Shown: positions 1 to 12,000 of the stretch, one piece after another
How positions within the stretch are numbered: the first letter of the stretch is position 1
Layout of the letters: every line of letters begins with the position of its first letter
Assembly: GCA_037349105.1 (NCBI GenBank)
Contig: JAYJMM010000026.1
Coordinates: forward strand, 2,046,001-2,110,000
Length of the DNA: 64,000 nt
DNA from: Limnomonas spitsbergensis
Lineage: Eukaryota; Chlorophyta; Chlorophyceae; Chlamydomonadales
Reading direction: 5' to 3'
Notes under the pieces: generated by a model
Databases searched by the model: none
What the model saw: only the letters and a program-made list of their open reading frames with translations
What the model was told of the DNA's origin: nothing
Translations under genes and position numbers: made by a program

Positions 1-1895
1 GGGGATGGGGTCTCCTTAAGGGGGGAAGGGGGAGGATAGGGGATGGGGTCTCCTTAAGGGGGGAAGGGGGAGGATAGGTGATGGGGTCTCCTTGAGGAGG
101 GAAGGGGGAGGATAGGTGATGGGGTCTCCTTGAGGAGGGAAGGGGGAGGATAGGGGATGGGGTCTCCTTGAGGGGGGAAGGGGGAGGATAGGTGATGGGG
201 TCTCCTTGAAGGGGGAAGGGGGAGGATAGGTGATGGGGTCTCCTTGAGGGGGGAAGGGGGAGGATAGGGGATGGGGTCTCCTTGAGGGGGAAGCGGGAGG
301 ATAGGTGATGGGGTCTCCTTGAGGAGGGAAGGGGGAGGATAGGTGATGGGGTCTCCTTGACGAGGGAAGGGGGAGGAAAGGGGATGGGGTCTTCTTGAGG
401 GGGGAAGGGGGAGGATAGGTGATGGGGTCTCCTTAAGGGGGGATGGGGGAGGATAGGTGATGGGGTCTCCTTGAGGGGGGAAGGGGGAGGATAGGTGATG
501 GGGTCTCCTTGAGGGGGAAAGGGGGAGGATAGGTGATGGGGTCTTCTTGAGGGGGGATGGGGGAGGATAGGTGATGGGGTCTCCTTAAGGGGGGATGGGG
601 GAGGATAGGTGATGGGGTCTCCTTGAGGGGGGAAGGGGGAGGATAGGTGATGGGGTCTCCTTGAGGGGGAAAGGGGGAGGATAGGTGATGGGGTCTCCTT
701 GAGGGGGGATGGGGGAGGATAGGGGATGGGGTCTCCTTGAAGGGGGAAGGGGGAGGATAGGTGATGGGGTCTCCTTGAGGAGGGAAGGGGGAGGATAGGT
801 GATGGGGTCTCCTAGAAGGGGGAAGGGGGAGGATAGGTGATGGGGTCACCTTGAGGGGGGGAGTGGGAGGATAGGTGATGGGGTCTCCTTAAGGGGGAAA
901 GGGGGAGGATAGGTGATGGGGTCTCCTTGAAGGGGGAAGGGGGAGGATATGGGATGGGGTCTCCTTGAAGGGGGAAGGGGGAGGATAGGGGATGGGGTCT
1001 CCTTAAGGGGGGAAGGGGGAGGATAGGGGATAGGGTCTCCTTAAGGGGGGAAGGGGGAGGATAGGGGATAGGGTCTCCTTAAGGGGGACAGGGGGAGGAT
1101 AGGTGATGGGGTCTCCTTGAAGGGGGAAGGGGGAGGATATGGGATGGGGTCTCCTTGAAGGGGGAAGGGGGAGGATAGGGGATGGGGTCTCCTTAAGGGG
1201 GAAGGGGGAGGATAGGGGATAGGGTCTCCTTAAGGGGGGAAGGGGGAGGATAGGGGATAGGGTCTCCTTGAGGGGGAAAGGGGGAGGATAGGTGATGGGG
1301 TCTCCTTGAAGGGGGAAGGGGGAGGATAGGTGATGGGGTCTCCTTGAGGGGGAAAGGGGGAGGATAGGTGATGGGGTCTCCTTGAGGAGGGAAAGGGGAG
1401 GATAGGTGATGGGGTCTCCTTGAAGGGGAAAGGGGAGGATAGGTGATTGGGTCTCCTTGAGGGGGAAAGGGGGAGGATAGGTGATGGGGTCTCCTTAAGG
1501 GGGGAAGGGGGAGGATAGGTGATGGGGTCTCCTTCAAGGGGGAAGGGGGAGGATAGGTGATGGGGTCTCCTTGAAGGGGGAAGGGGGTGGATAGGTGATG
1601 GGGTCTCCTTAAGGGGGGAAGGGGGAGGATAGGTGATGGGGTCTCCTTCAAGGGGGGAAGGGGGAGGATAGGTGATGGGGTCTCCTTCAAAGGGGGAAGG
1701 GGGAGGATAGGTGATGGGGTCTCCTTCAAGGGGGAAGGGGGAGGATAGGGGATGGGGGTTTCATTGAAGGGGGAAGGGGGAGGATAGGGGATGGGGTCTC
1801 CTTAAGGGGGGAAGGGGGAGGATAGGTGATGGGGTCTCCTTGAAGGGGGAAGGGGGAGGATAGGGATAGGGATGGGGATGGGGTCTCCTTGAGGG
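1..1895. repeat. G-rich minisatellite, ~36-38 bp unit
   Basis: About 50 imperfect tandem copies of a unit reading roughly GATGGGGTCTCC, TTGAGG, then GGGGAAGGGGGAGGATAGGT. The plus strand is almost all purine with several G runs per unit, so it could form G-quadruplexes. Long open frames on the minus strand (433-849, 1193-1729) are low-complexity by-products. It continues off the left edge, so it may be an intron or downstream repeat of the minus-strand kinase gene. Confidence 0.95.
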
Positions 1896-2131
1896 GCTAG
1901 GGTCAGCACGCGGTTCAGAATAGCAGGATAGGTCCAGTTACAAGTGCATACATGGTCCACGTGGCAGGAGTTCACCACACGCATGAGCATGAGGATCCAC
2001 GACGTCTCATGATACTTGTGCATGGTGACTAGAAACACTGAAAAATGAGTAGATGACTGACCGCGTGACCATCGTCATTATCAAATGGTTATCGTGCAGG
2101 ACATGGCATTTTAAAACCGCATGTATGACAT
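1896..2131. other. Unassigned spacer
   Basis: Non-repetitive DNA between the minisatellite and a MITE. A minus-strand frame at about 1890-2035 is open (HKYHETSWILMLMR and onward), but I can match it to no family and see no clear splice sites. It could hold a downstream exon of the kinase gene. Confidence 0.3.
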
Positions 2132-2305
2132 CAGTTTTTTTGGCCTGAGGTGGGCCACACGGCGGCCGCCTAGAGCCCGATCGGGACGAAAACTTGGCCG
2201 GCCTATGTCCGGCGGCCCAACCGGCATCGCTTGCCACAACTGGGGCCTCCGGACGGAGGCCGGGGTATAGTTGACGGGGAGCTGAATCACGAAAAAGAAA
2301 CACTG
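2132..2305 (+). mobile_element. Family A hAT-type MITE copy
   Basis: Starts CAGTTTTTTTGGCC and ends GAAAAAGAAACACTG, with the family core (GATCGGGAC, CCGGCCTA, ATCGCTTGCCACAACTGGGGCC). The flanking 8-mers no longer match, so this is an old copy. Confidence 0.75.
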
Positions 2306-2640
2306 AACGCCATCATCCGATTGGAGGCATATGCTCGACAATGCACACCGCCACAATTACAGGAGTTGCACGGGCATGACAAACATGAACGCCACCAGCG
2401 CCCAGAGAATGGTTTTCATACCGCGGCCATGTGTGCATGGTGGGTGGGTATTGATGTGAGGTGTGAGAGAGAGGGGGGGCCGGAGATCACAGATATCAGG
2501 AGATACACATGCGCATGGTCAGGCCTCGTGTGTAGGGTGGGTAGGCAGTCTGATGAAAGGCATGTGCTTGAAAATCCACACCACTGCCACAATCATAGAA
2601 GAAGAAGCACGGGCATGACAATCAGGGTAGCCCAGTGCGG
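2306..2640 (-). repeat. Two-copy segment with a hydrophobic tail ORF
   Basis: Two related stretches (about 2325-2400 and 2555-2640) share, on the minus strand, a motif reading VMPV followed by a leucine-rich end and a stop, then a TTGTGGC block. The left copy opens MKTILWALVAFMFVMPVQLL and stops, which looks like a membrane segment. No splice site or family match makes it a gene; it may be a duplicated tail exon. Confidence 0.25.
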
Positions 2641-3087
2641 CCGTCTGCGCACAAACTCCCGTACCGTTTACCGCTCTGTTTAACAATACCTTACCGTGAT
2701 AATACCGCATCGGTCACTTTCAAACCAGACCATATATTTTGGCCGTACTGTGATGTGTTATTTCTACCGTACCGTACTTCCGTACCGGGTAACCCTGTTC
2801 ACAATCATCAACATCACGAAACGTCCGGGCGCGACAGGGAAAGACTTCCTATGCATTGTTCAGTACGAGTAAGGTTCAGAACAGTGCATACCCGCTGGGC
2901 CCTGCTAAACGCTCGGCCACGTGGGGCTTGTAGGGAATGACTAGGCTCAATTCCAGCTACCACGCACAGCCTGGGCCATGGTGCAGCCATGCCATCCTCT
3001 TATGTGAGGGGGCAGGAACATGGAACCCGACGCTCTAGTCGGGGGGGGAGAGAATAGTAAGGGATTGCGATCCCCGTTTGTGCTTAC
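2641..3087. other. Dispersed-repeat spacer
   Basis: Holds a CCGTACCGTTTACC-type stretch (2655-2800), related in inverse orientation to 12320-12470. It also holds a family D repeat (about 2866-2940: GTGCATACCCGCTGGGCCCTGCTAAACGC then CACGTG). No exon continuing the kinase C-lobe was found here. Confidence 0.4.
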
Positions 3088-6000
3088 TAGGGCATCTTGG
3101 AGTAGCCAGCCCAAGTCTGCTCGGTGGGCGAACCCAGCAATTCGTAGATCTTGTCTAGCTGGTCCATCTCATCCTTTCCTGCTCAAGCAAAGGAAGGAAA
3201 GAAGATGCAGCCAAGTTTCACCTCCATCTCATGGCATGTATTTGACAGAGCCATGCACAACCCAGTTGCCAGTGGAGACAAGAGACAGAAGAAGGAGGGA
3301 GACACATACTTGACAGAAGAAGGAGGGAGACACATACTTGACAGAAGGAGGAGGGAGACACATACTTGACAGAAGAAGGAGGGAGACACATACTTGACAG
3401 AAGAAGGAGGGAGACACATACTTGACATGCCCTGGTGGGACCCCTCATCGATATGAAGCTCTATAACCCGTCGGTGGACGCCCGGTAAGCCCTCAAGTAT
3501 AGCACAATGCAAACACAAAATTAGACGTGTGCATGGCGGGGCACATCCCCGTGTGCATGTCGGGGCTCATTCCCGTGTGCATGGCAGGGCACATTCCCGT
3601 GTGCATGGCAGGGCACATTCCCGTGTGCATGGCGGGGCACATTCCCGTGTGCATGGCGGGGCACATTCCCGTGTGCATGGCGGTGCACATTCCCGTGTGC
3701 ATGGCAGGGCACATTCCCGTGTGCATGGCAGGGCACATTCCCGTGTGCATGGCAGGGCACATTCCCGTGTGCATTGCGGGGCACATTCCCGTGTGCATGG
3801 CGGGGCACATTCCCGTGTGCATGGCGGGGCACATTCCCGTGTGCATGGCGGGGCACATTCCCGTGTGCATGGTGGGACGCATTCCCGTGTGCATGGCGGG
3901 GCACATTCCCGTGTGCATGGTGGGACACATTCCCGTGTGCATGGCGGGGCACATTCCCGTGTGCATGGCAGGGCACATTCCCGTGTGGAGCCTTACCGGG
4001 GAAGATTGGCTTGCCAACCAGTAGCTCTGCGAGGATGCACCCGACGCTCCACATGTCAATCTCTGGTCCATAACGTTCAGAGCCCATCAACAGTTCGGGT
4101 GGTCTGCACACATAGTAAAATTGGTGATCGTGCCAGCACTTCACTTTCACTCAGAACCCGGGAGGTCCAAACATACGTACCAGTTTATATATTTAATATA
4201 TATATTCAAATTCATACCAATGGCTTGCTTGTTTGCCAGTACCTCAGGTTTGACTGCGTGTTGGGCCACGGGTTCCTGCCACGACCTCTATCTTAGGGTT
4301 TAGGGTTTAGGGCTCCTGCCACGACCTTTATCTTAGGGTTTAGGGTTCCTGCCACGACCTCTATCTTAGGGTTTAGGGCTCCTGCCACAACCTCTATCTT
4401 AGGGTTTAGGGTTTAGGGCTCCTGCCACGACCTCTATCTTAGGGTTTAGGGTTCCTGCCACGACCTCTATCTTAGGGTTTAGGGCTCCTGCCACGACCTC
4501 TATCTTAGGGTTTAGGGTTCCTGCCACGACCTCTATCTTAAGGTTTAGGGCTCCTGCCACGACCTCTATCTTAGGGTTTAGGGTTCCTGCCACGACCTCT
4601 ATCTTAGTTTCAGGGTCAAGACATACCTTGAACTCTGTAAGTCCCATGGCAAACACTGCCGGCTGAAGAGGCCAAAACATATGCTGCCAGTCACAACAAG
4701 TGGATGGCCACAAATGCCCCCCCCTCCCCCCCTAGCGTGGATGGCCACAAATGCCCCCCCCTCCCCCCCCTAGCGTGGATGGCCACAAATGCCCCCCCCT
4801 CCCCCCCTAGCGTGGATGGCCACAAATGCCCCCCCCTCCCCCCCCTAGCGTGGATGGCCACAAATGCCCCCCCCTCCCCCCCTAGCGTGGATGGCCACAA
4901 ATGCCCCCCCCTCCCCCCCCTAGCGTGGATGGCCACAAATGCCCCCCCTCCCCCCCCTAGCGTGGATGGCCACAAATGCCCCCCCTCCCCCCCCTAGCGT
5001 GGATGGCCACAAATGCCCCCCCCTCCCCCCCCTAGTGTGGATGGCCACAAATGCCCCCCCCTCCCCCCCTAGCGTGGATGGCCACAAATGCCCCCCCCTC
5101 CCCCCCTAGCGTGGATGGCCACAAATGCCCCCCCCTCCCCCCCCTAGCGTGGATGGCCACAAATGCCCCCCCCTCCCCCCCCTAGCGTGGATGGCCACAA
5201 ATGCCCCCCCCTCCCCCCCCTAGCGTGGATGGCCACAAATGCCCCCCCCTCCCCCCCCTAGCGTGGATGGCCACAAATGCCCCCCCCTCCCCCCCCTAGC
5301 GTGGATGGCCACAAATGCCCCCCCCTCCCCCCCTAGCGTGGATGGCCACAAATGCCCCCCCCTCCCCCCCTAGCGTGGATGGCCACAAATGCCCCCCCCT
5401 CCCCCCCCTAGCGTGGATGGCCACAAATGCCCCCCCCCTCCCCCCCTAGCGTGGATGGCCACAAATGCCCCCCCCTCCCCCCCCTAGCGTGGATGGCCAC
5501 AAATGCCCCCCCCTCCCCCCCCCTTAGCGTGGATGGCCACAAATGCCCCCCCCTCCCCCCCCTAGCGTGGATGGCCACAAATGCCCCCCCCTCCCCCCCC
5601 CTAGCGTGGATGGCCACAAATGCCCCCCCCTCCCCCCCTAGCGTGGATGGCCACAAATGCCCCCCCCTCCCCCCCCTAGCGTGGATGGCCACAAATGCCC
5701 CCCCCTCCCCCCCTAGCGTGGATGGCCACAAATGCCCCCCCCCTCCCCCCCCTTAGCGTGGATGGCCACAAATGCCCCCCCCTCCCCCCCCCTAGCGTGG
5801 ATGGCCACAAATGCCCCCCCCTCCCCCCCCTAGCGTGGATGGCCACAAATGCCCCCCCCTCCCCCCCCTAGCGTGGATGGCCACAAATGCCCCCCCCTCC
5901 CCCCCCTAGCGTGGATGGCCACAAATGCCCCCCCTCCCCCCCCCTAGCGTGGATGGCCACAAATGCCCCCCCTCCCCCCCCTTAGCGTGGATGGCCACAA

Positions 6001-9000
6001 ATGCCCCCCCCTCCCCCCCCCTAGCGTGGATGGCCACAAATGCCCCCCCCTCCCCCCCCCTAGCGTGGATGGCCACAAATGCCCCCCCCTCCCCCCCCCT
6101 AGCGTGGATGGCCACAAATGCCCCCCCCCTCCCCCCCCCTAGCGTGGATGGCCACAAATGCCCCCCCTCCCCCCCCCTTAGCGTGGATGGCCACAAATGC
6201 CCCCCTCCCCCCCCCCTAGCCAGAGGCTGGAGTGTAGCTGACATGTAGCCGAGTCAGGAAAAAAGAAAGGCTGGCAGCCGGGGTCACAAAGGGGCACTAA
6301 AATGCACCGGATATAACTGATTTTATGGGTTGCAGGGTTAAGGGTTACATGTTTAGGGTCAAGGAGGGGCGCAAACAGGCTCTTGTCACACTCGTCTCCC
6401 TGACAAGTGTTTCTTTTTTCGGCAACAAGTTTAACTAGGCAGCCCCGTGGCTGCTGAAGGCCCAACGAAACAAAAACTGGACTGGCCTACAACTGATGGC
6501 CAAAGGAGCAAGGCTGGCCACAAATGGGGTCGCCGGCTAGTGGCCGGAGTGTAGCTGACATGTAGCTGAGTCACGAAAAAATAAACAGTGCCCCTGAGAC
6601 TGAAGAATTTTTAGAGTTCAGGGTACCAGTATAGGGCACCAGATCAAGGAGATGCCCTCCCAGAATATGTTAGGATCTAGGGTTAATGTGAGGTATGTCT
6701 CCCTTCTTTCCTGCCTCTTGTCGAGAGTTGCACCGCAATCCTCAACACCGGGCCTTGACCCAGAAAAGGCACTACGTCAGTGTTTCTTGTAGTGCGTACC
6801 AGAGCACCTTCAGCGGGCCGCCGGGCGGCCATTACTGAGCCGATCGGGACCAAACCTTGACCGGCCTAAGGCCGGTGGCCCAAGCAGCAGGGCTTGCTGC
6901 ACCAGGTCCCCACGGCCTTTGGCCGTGGGGTAGCTGAATTGTAGCTGAAACGTGCAAAAAAAATCACTGCACTACGTCTGAATATATATCACGTGTACTG
7001 GTATCTTCTGCATCATGTTTGCACGGCCTGGCCGTCTCAAGAAAGGCATCTGGGTGTGTGCGCCAGCGTTTATTTTTTCGGCCGAGAGGTCACGTTCCGC
7101 AGGCCACCCCGCAGCCGCCAAGGGCCTGATTGGGACGAAACTTAGTCCGGCCTATGTCTGGTGGCCAAAGCAGCATGGCTGGCAACAAACGCAGCTGACT
7201 ATCATACATGGTAGATGCTGTTGGCAAGGGAGACTATGCCTTGCATGGTGCCCTCACTGTGAATAGTGCCCAGGAAAATGGAGATGATCTTTATGAGTGT
7301 CGTGCAAGTGCGCCGTAATTCAGAATTTGCGTGAATAATTTCAACCAAGCGCCCCCACCCACAACCCTGAGCCAAGGCTGCCTCCGGCATGCATTTTGTG
7401 CTTGCTGCCTCATGGTAACGACGTGAATGTGGCTACGGCCCCGAGCTGCATCTTTCCTTGACCTCCATGCCCCAGTAGCTTTCTTCCTTCCTTTGCCTCC
7501 AGCTCCTCAGCCTCTCACCTGTACCAAAGAGTGATCACTCTGTTTGTGAGACGCCCGTCCTGCTTGTTCTGGTATGTCCGTGCCAGGCCGAAATCTGAAT
7601 CAGGGAACGGGCAGTGTTTCTTTTTTGTGATTCAGCTACATGTCAGCTACACTCACGTAGTCCCTTTTTGTCAGCCATTGGACTTTGGCCACCAGTCATA
7701 GGCAAAAAGAAACACTGGAAACGGGGTGGGTGCGGGGAAATTTTTGAGCACATAAAGCTACTAAACCGCCCTCTTTACCTTTCGAATCAAACTATTGGGT
7801 GGGTGCGAATCCACCGTTGCTAATTTGCTATTATACGGTTGGCCAATGACCACAACATGAGATCCAGGCACACATACTTATTTACTTTAATTAATTAATG
7901 CTACATTCATTAATTACCACCCCACCCCTTGCCATACATACTGATAACCACATCAAGTTGTTAACCAGCTCAAGTGCCCAGAACGACAGATGCAGGCACT
8001 CAAGCAGAGGTCCACAGCTTGGGCCTAAACCCTGAACCTATGAACCCTATAACCTATACCCTATAAACCCTATAACCTATAAACCTCTTCAAATCAGCAC
8101 TACCTGACAGCTGCTACAGCCACAGATTTCAGAAGCAAATCACACGTGTTTGATTTCATTCCTGCTAGACTGTGTTTGATATCATTCCTGCTAGACTGTG
8201 TTTGATTTCATTCCTGCTAGACTGTGTTTGATATCATTCCTGCTAAACTGTGTTTGATATCATTCCTGCTAGACTGTGTTTGATATCATTCCTGCTAGAC
8301 TGGTAATGCGGAGAGGGGACGAGCAAGGCTCCCTGTGCTAATCACTCTGTTGATGCACAAACACAGTCAGCGGGCAGCCGGCCAAAGTGTGTGAAATCTG
8401 AGAGCACGCACACACCTGCCGGGTCCACCAAGCCCCGGCGTTATTTCTTGTGAATGCCATATACTTGTAAAAAAAATTAAAAAAATTGAACATCTTTTAT
8501 TTCCAACATATTCTGACAAATATGTATTTAAAATATATACATGTTCGTTTCAAAAAAGTATATTGCATTCACAAAATAGTTTGCGGCATGGACCAAGAGG
8601 TGCATCAGTGGTCCTTTCTCGGCTACAAGGCCACCTTAGGCAGGCAACCCCGCAGCCGCCAAAGGCCCGATTGGGACCAAACCTAGCCCGACATACAGCT
8701 GGGTCCCAAGGGGTGACCAAATAGTTTTAGTTTTCCCCAGCCAGCCCCACGTGGCCGAGTGTTCAGCAGGGCCCAGCCGATGGTGCACACACACACCTAC
8801 CAGCCCCACGTGGCCGAGTGTTCAGCAGGGCCCAGCCGATGGTGCACACACACACACATACCTGCCAGCTTCACCATGCCCGTCCTGTCAATGAGGATGT
8901 TTGAGGCCTTAAGATCCCTGCAACAAGGCGTGTGGGGGATACATGAGAAGGGTTTCATAATAAACAAATAAATAAATAACCCACGCACATGTTTGCGTGT

Positions 9001-12000
9001 CTATTTATTTATTTATAAGCAAGGTGAAAGGGACACGGGTGTATGGTACACTTGCGCCATAGACGATGGCATGACCCCAAAACGCAGGCAGGAGCTGAGC
9101 GTGAACATGTCCAGAGGAGTCGACGGTTCCAGACGGTCCAGAAAGCAATTTACAAAAACCTGCGCCATGCACCACGAGCAGGCTGGGTGCATAATTATAT
9201 ACTTAAGCAGGGGGGTGCAGAGTGTGGTTTAGTTTACTAAACCTTAAAAGCCCTTGAGCATGGGCTTGCGGCAAGAGCGCTATGCGCCTCCACAATCTGG
9301 GACCCAAATTTGGTGCTTGGAGCTCGAGGGGGGTTACAGAACCTGCTAATCCTCTACGTGGAGAGCAGGTCACCTTTTTATTTTTTGCCTCTCACACCCT
9401 TGGGGGAAAAAGGCCCCGCATGGAAGACGCGGACCGAGGCTGCACCTGACACCTGCACATGATACCTGCTTCACGAATCCCCACGACCCTCATCAAACGC
9501 AAACAGAAACAAAACACGCCCGCAGCTGCGCCGCACCTGTGCAGAACACCGTTTGAGTGCACGTAGGCGAGGCCCTTGAGGAGCTGTTTCATGATGCACT
9601 TGACCTGGAGTGAGGGTTGGGGTTCAGGGTTAAAGTGTTTAATGTCTAGGGTTTAAGGTTTCATGATGCACTTGACCTGGAGGGTTAAGGGTTTCATGAT
9701 GCACTTCATTTAGAGGGAGGGTGGGACCGAGCGAGCATGCTTACCTGTGTAGGCTAATGAGGTTGCAACAGACAGCCAAACAGAAGAAGGGCAGCCACTC
9801 AGCTACCTACAGGTCAAATCAGGTACCTCAAGTGAAGGATAGATTAGTCTACAGAGAGCCAGAAATTCGTAATCCAGAGAACCAAACCCCCGGGGATTCA
9901 GGGTCTTCTGCGGGTCAGCGTTGCGATCGAAGGTCTTTGGTAAATACGGCCCCAAGCTGCATTGTCTCCTTAACCTCCACGCCCCGGTAGGTCGGACAAA
10001 GCTTTCTTTCTTTATATAAATGATGACAGCAATCACCGGGGTCTCCGGTGAGGAGCCCATGAAAGAAACACGAAACACACCCTCTGAAACGAGGATCCGA
10101 CAGGATTCAGTCTTTTCTTACCAACAAGCGTGAACAACTTCCGCCTGTCTTTCTTCCTGCTCTGATGTTGCTGTTGATCTCTCCTGCTAATTATGATCAC
10201 GGCGCGGATGTGGCTTCGGCCCAGGCTGCCCTGTTTCCTTAACTCTCACGCCTCCCATGGGGTGCAGCTTCCTTTCTTTCTACCAACAAGCAGCCTGAGG
10301 GCAATGAGCTCCGGTTGTTATCATCAATCCTTTATCCATAGCCTGATCTGCCTTTACTCATAATAAGCGGTGTTTGGGGTTGAGGGATCCACGAGATCAC
10401 TGTTGATCGAATGTAAACGCCAGATTTCAGTCAGAAAATAAGAATTTTGGTCCGAAGTTTGCCTTGAGGACAGCATTAAAAGAAATCTTTTTTTCAAATC
10501 CCCGAGGGGAGGCAAATCAAATCTATGGTAAAACCTGATTTGCTAGGATTCACCATGATTCTTGGTCGGAATGTAAGAACCTTGCAAGAGCCTTGGGCAC
10601 GAAACGCTCAGAGCTCAATAGCAGAAAGGTTGGATTTGTTAAACCTTGTATCTGAAGTGCACAGATTCACCATCAGTTTTTCCTTTTGCGGCCACCAGTC
10701 CACCTTGAGCAGGCTGCCCCGCGGCCACGGAAGGTCCAATTGGGACCAAACCCAGACGGGCCTACGACTGATGGCCAACGCAGAGCATGGCTGGCCACGA
10801 ATGTGGCCGTTGGCCAGAGGCTGGAGGGTAGCTGTCTAGCTGAGAGCCTGAAATGTAGCTGAGTCATGAAAAAAAGAAATTACTGTTCACCGCAGCCTGA
10901 CTGAAATCCCTGCACCAAATCATTCAGCCTCTCAACCCTCTACCCTAGAGTCTCCCTGCGCTTCATGCCAACTTAAATTCATATGGAATAACTTCTGGCC
11001 AGTCAACACTGTGTGCCGATGCGAACCAAGCCTTGGGCCAGCCAAAAACAAACTTTTGCTCATTTTCAGCATTGAAATAATTTAACATAAAAGTATCACA
11101 ATTCTTTATAGGCCAGCGGCCCAGACGGCAGGGCATGCTGTCGTTTAGGCCGCTGGCAGTTGGCTAGCCAAGGTCTGGTCCCCATTGAGCAGCATGACCA
11201 GCAGCCAAGGGGCCGGGTACAGGGCATGCTGCACCTGGCCCCCCTGCTAGCTGGCTGCTGGTCATGGGCATAACGATAAACAACAGGGCACGCCCTTGCG
11301 TTTGGGCCGCTGGCCATGAATACATGATGCAGCTGAATGGTAGCGTGAGCCTCTCTAAGTAAGCGCCAGGGCATGCATTGCACCAGGCCCCCTGGCTGAT
11401 GGCCACGAATTCATTATGCGACTGAAGGGTAGCATGAGCCTCTTCGAACAATTAACAGGGCATGCTGCACCAGGCCCCCCTGTCTGCTGGTCATGCATAC
11501 ATGCCCCAAGCTGCGTTGTTTCCTCAACCTCCACGCCTCAAGGGCAAGGGCGCAGCTTCTCTCTTTCTTGATTCAGCTGAAAGGTAGCGTGAGCTTCTTC
11601 TCACACAAATCTTGCCCTCCACTCCGTGTCCCTCCGCGTAGTGAGGAGACCTCGCCTGCAAGCAGGCGCGGTCCCCTCACCTAGCGGAAGATCACCGAAA
11701 ACCGCACCAAGAGTTCAATATGGGTCAAACAGTGCCTCACCTGCGACTCCGTGAACTTGTTTCCTTAACCTCCACCCCCAATAGGACGTAGCTTCTCTCT
11801 TTCTTGGTGCAGCTGGATGGTGGCGTGAGCTTCATCACACAAACAGTGCCTCACCTGCGACTCCGTGAACTTGTACTTCACTGTCTCCATGAGACCCGTC
11901 AGATCGTATTCAGAGTAATCGAAAACCTTCGCAAAAACAACATGAATTGTCAGCGTCAGAAAAAAGGGGAGAGGATCGATGCTGACGCTCGTGAAAATAT

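Noticed and set aside
3440..3490. Plus-strand exon-like [13 protein letters not shown] followed by GTAAG
   Set aside because: Isolated, in a minus-strand intron, with no partner exon and no acceptor; the length is compatible with chance.
3521..4296. Long ORFs on both strands across the 24-bp repeat
   Set aside because: The unit is a multiple of three and stop-free in all frames; only the kinase exon 3997-4103 at one end is real.
4296..4612. Chromosome end
   Set aside because: The TTTAGGG blocks are interrupted by other sequence and flanked by genes on both sides.
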